From: CAZVFX01 sp964626565
Lineage (GTDB): Bacteria; Myxococcota_A; UBA9042; CAIXZC01
NCBI GenBank assembly: GCA_964626565.1
Contig: CAZVFX010000060.1
Coordinates: forward strand, 1-43,453
DNA length: 43,453 bases
Reading direction: 5' to 3'
Each line of letters opens with the position of its first letter. The first letter of the stretch is position 1. A model generated the notes under the pieces. It was not told the origin of the DNA and searched no databases. It was given only the letters and a program-made list of their open reading frames with translations. Both the position numbers and the translations under genes were made by a program. Below, piece after piece: positions 42,301 to 43,453 of the stretch.

Positions 42301-43392
42301 GAGAATAAATCCCGGCAGGAGATCCTGGGAGAGTTGATTCCTTCCAGCGGCCAGGTGGTACGCTCGCTCCTGGCCAGAACGCCGGCGGAGCAGGAAGCTA
42401 TCTGGCGTTATAACACCAACACCCCCCTGACCCTGTGCGGATTGTGTGAAGATGACGGAGGCTGCCCTGAGGGCCACGCCTGCCGCGATGTCGGCGTCGG
42501 CATCTGCATGGTTCCGTGCGACGAGGAAGCCCCGTGCGGAGGCGACGCCGAATGCCTCGACGGATTCTGCGGGGATCCTGCCAACCTCCCGTGCCATGCG
42601 ATCAAGGGGCTAACTGATGACTGGCTGAGAATGCTCAATTATGGCGTCTTCAAAGTAGGAGTGGGCGGTTCCGACATTCACGGTATTTCCAACTACGAGG
42701 TTGGGTGCCTGAGGAACTACGTGAAAAGTCCCACCGACGATCCCGTCGCGGTGGACCTCCCAGCGCTGACGCGCACATACAGAAAAGGGCAGTCCTTCAC
42801 CACCTACGGCCCCTTCGTCGATTTCACCATCGACGGCAAAGGCCCCGGCGAGACTGTGGCTCTGGGAGACGGGGCAAAATTGAAGATCCGGGTGCAGTCG
42901 CCGCTCTGGTTCGATGTGAGCCGGGTGGAGATCATTCGCAACGGCGTCATGGAGTACGTGTTCGACGTTGATGCCGCGGATGAGAAATACAAGATCGCGC
43001 TGCCCAACGACGGCATTGTGAACGTGGAGGCAACCGTTGACATCAAGCCCGGCCAGGACTCCTGGTATGTGGTGTTCGCGATGGGGGTGCAGGGTAGAGC
43101 AATGACGCCTGTATACGGCTCGGCGGAGTTGCCCCCGGTGTACCTGGGCGACCTGTTCCAGAGTGTATTCGGCTCGCTACCCATCGACCTGCCCACTTAC
43201 ATGACCTTCCCCAAGGTGCCGGTGTACTACCCGCAACTTCCGTATGCCGTCACCAACCCGATTTTCGTTGACGTGGACGGAAAGGACGAAAACGGCTGCC
43301 TCATCACTCCGCAGGAGGGCCCGCCTCCCGAGTGGCTGTGCAACTACCCGGACGACTACCCGGCAGAGCACCTGCCCTGCGTGTGCAACTAG
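39373..43392 (+). CDS. Giant PHP-domain metallohydrolase lipoprotein (CehA/McbA-like)
   Basis: A 1339-residue lipoprotein; a long basic start leads to LALGVLLGAGMLVLLSGC with Cys38. The first 700 residues are beta-rich and mostly unrecognised, with Cys-rich inserts around residues 243-315 and 640-700 and a carboxypeptidase-regulatory-like segment (GRVKGHVYDIKSFQPISEAQVFA). The PHP-type catalytic domain starts near residue 775: His782 and His784 (DQHMHS), Asp814-His815 (MTDHD), His898 (VAHPRGG) and Asp1101/His1103 (GGSDIHG), so all four metal motifs are present. A Cys-rich insert (about 1017-1075) interrupts it. CehA/McbA relatives hydrolyse carbamate and other esters; PHP enzymes often act on phosphoesters. 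ATG 39373 is used because AGGTGA lies seven bases upstream; the frame from 39355 lies inside the porin. Probably works at the outer membrane with the porin. Confidence 0.82.
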   Translation: MAADKHPTDGRLCRRRAGPSLALGVLLGAGMLVLLSGCSEEQKTGVVVKRIESRAELAGGPVQYGDEGDFLLQNSKIRAVVLDAGHGASPALWGGALVDIDLVRPFAEFRAGNGLDQFFLIHPMVNLNVPNPETGGVHGWVSPDGKRGVVRVVGNGDRVLAVLNLMDIIKDLPATIEEMLGMDLPTLEELLKGLYGIELDLDAALDITTRVATLTDYILEEDNSYIEIVTVFRAIGGEECANKKDDDGDGLKDCADPDCSLDYECPDWCAEQECPDGAACHAFWGGCFQTCGAEDDCATGECDQVSGLCVPVAREMKALKSGTNLLDILSGGSLSLIGELSGDMGDILEVLPDLLAQITEKPGFVTGDMPLLGSNAHTFVPGIGYELDTQYRLMFMRGINALLDPMAFDAMTGVAEKVSYGYFTRDGSILFPFSTESLTASMTHGLNCLHASDDDAECDELEFSSYTRYVAVGDGDVASVYDTIYEVRGTPHGRVKGHVYDIKSFQPISEAQVFAIADPCDEERCTTVAKDCGDFATYIDLAEAARLCSATPATPDGQSMVMSQFVSDRGMDFSPDGSFDGPLAPGVYYLVARKDKRPFSAPAKLEIEEGKTKSAALFIPEPGVLEFRVLDEAARQIPARVTVGHCFPECRGAPGDCPAGQVCDEQFQCRKKGGCSSGADCDPDEVCAGGTCTCNPGHLPGDFVQALGDGYLSDRKVVMELAPDGEGSIELPPGHYDVVFSRGVEYSIDSREVSLLPAQPVFVDAKVYRVVDTTGWISYDQHMHSAGSPDSSVSNYDRLDSALCDGLEVMVMTDHDYIRDLEPYIRELGLWQSVVTWPGDEISTLDVSHLIGFPLHYSEFESAHGALNWQGMTPGDIFTWVRSNGLLPPEEMIVTVAHPRGGMTSYFDVFGVNPYTLEMEQGQVQQQTPLLAPEELSPAFDLIEIMNSKRFDIPRIPTYLEVAAYNEVLAGALANQENKSRQEILGELIPSSGQVVRSLLARTPAEQEAIWRYNTNTPLTLCGLCEDDGGCPEGHACRDVGVGICMVPCDEEAPCGGDAECLDGFCGDPANLPCHAIKGLTDDWLRMLNYGVFKVGVGGSDIHGISNYEVGCLRNYVKSPTDDPVAVDLPALTRTYRKGQSFTTYGPFVDFTIDGKGPGETVALGDGAKLKIRVQSPLWFDVSRVEIIRNGVMEYVFDVDAADEKYKIALPNDGIVNVEATVDIKPGQDSWYVVFAMGVQGRAMTPVYGSAELPPVYLGDLFQSVFGSLPIDLPTYMTFPKVPVYYPQLPYAVTNPIFVDVDGKDENGCLITPQEGPPPEWLCNYPDDYPAEHLPCVCN

Positions 43393-43453
43393 CGAACAAC
43401 TAGTGAGTGACTCTCAGGCAAACAACTTCAAACGGGCCGAAGGTTGCTTCTAT

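Noticed and set aside
43393..43453. Right-hand end of the window
   Set aside because: Only 61 bases after the PHP gene stop; no gene start, terminator or repeat could be supported.

Overview
The window reads as a piece of a moderately GC-rich Gram-negative chromosome. The likely host is a delta-proteobacterial-type lineage (Myxococcota or Bradymonadota-like). This is inferred from the many large, cysteine- and aspartate-rich lipoproteins (MopE-type, thrombospondin-3-type and CEGKxCGDDGC repeats), lipid-A-type formamidoarabinose enzymes, an outer-membrane porin and a complete Bat (aerotolerance) operon. No rRNA, tRNA, transposase, integrase or CRISPR array was seen. Coding density is high and no gene-free stretch exceeds 300 bases.

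Layout. 1-114 is the 5' end of a secreted protein leaving the window. 300-4090 holds electron-transfer flavoprotein etfB-etfA, an alpha/beta hydrolase, a rubredoxin and an ArnD-type deformylase. 4100-7837 (minus strand) holds an ArnC-type glycosyltransferase, an ArnA-type formyltransferase and a VWA lipoprotein. 8021-12463 encodes a 1480-residue MopE/TSP3/fibrinogen-like lipoprotein. 12589-14707 holds a membrane-anchored DsbA-like protein overlapping an RpoH-type sigma factor. 14793-24573 is an eight-gene MoxR-DUF58-X-BatA-BatB-TPR/PPC-BatD-BatE operon joined mostly by 4-nt ATGA/GTGA overlaps. 24639-26756 is a five-TM alkaline-phosphatase-superfamily enzyme with Thr at the nucleophile position. 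26845-29367 is a Cys-rich lipoprotein with somatomedin-B-like and lamin-tail domains. 29418-33654 holds a GNAT/cyclic-nucleotide-binding fusion and two divergent radical SAM genes. 33639-35501 is another Cys-rich protein, 35657-38134 a propeller-like surface protein, and 38225-43392 a porin translationally coupled to a giant PHP-domain lipoprotein.

How the genes may work together. The ETF and rubredoxin are electron carriers. The Arn-like enzymes suggest a formylated amino-sugar glycolipid pathway, but ArnB, the ArnA dehydrogenase and ArnT are not here. The Bat operon, the DsbA-like protein and the heat-shock-type sigma factor form an envelope or stress block. Several disulfide-rich exported proteins would depend on periplasmic thiol oxidation. 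The porin/PHP pair looks like an outer-membrane uptake or hydrolysis unit.

Most unusual points: 7-bp degenerate repeat arrays placed at gene boundaries, one spanning the stop of arnC and the start of the arnA-like gene; a dispersed-type repeat that appears to supply the Shine-Dalgarno of the gene at 24639; a DUF58 protein that has lost its MIDAS motif; a GNAT-cNMP-binding-winged-helix fusion; and an RpoH-type sigma factor with an acidic segment in place of part of region 3. All functional calls come from reading motifs; no database search was run.
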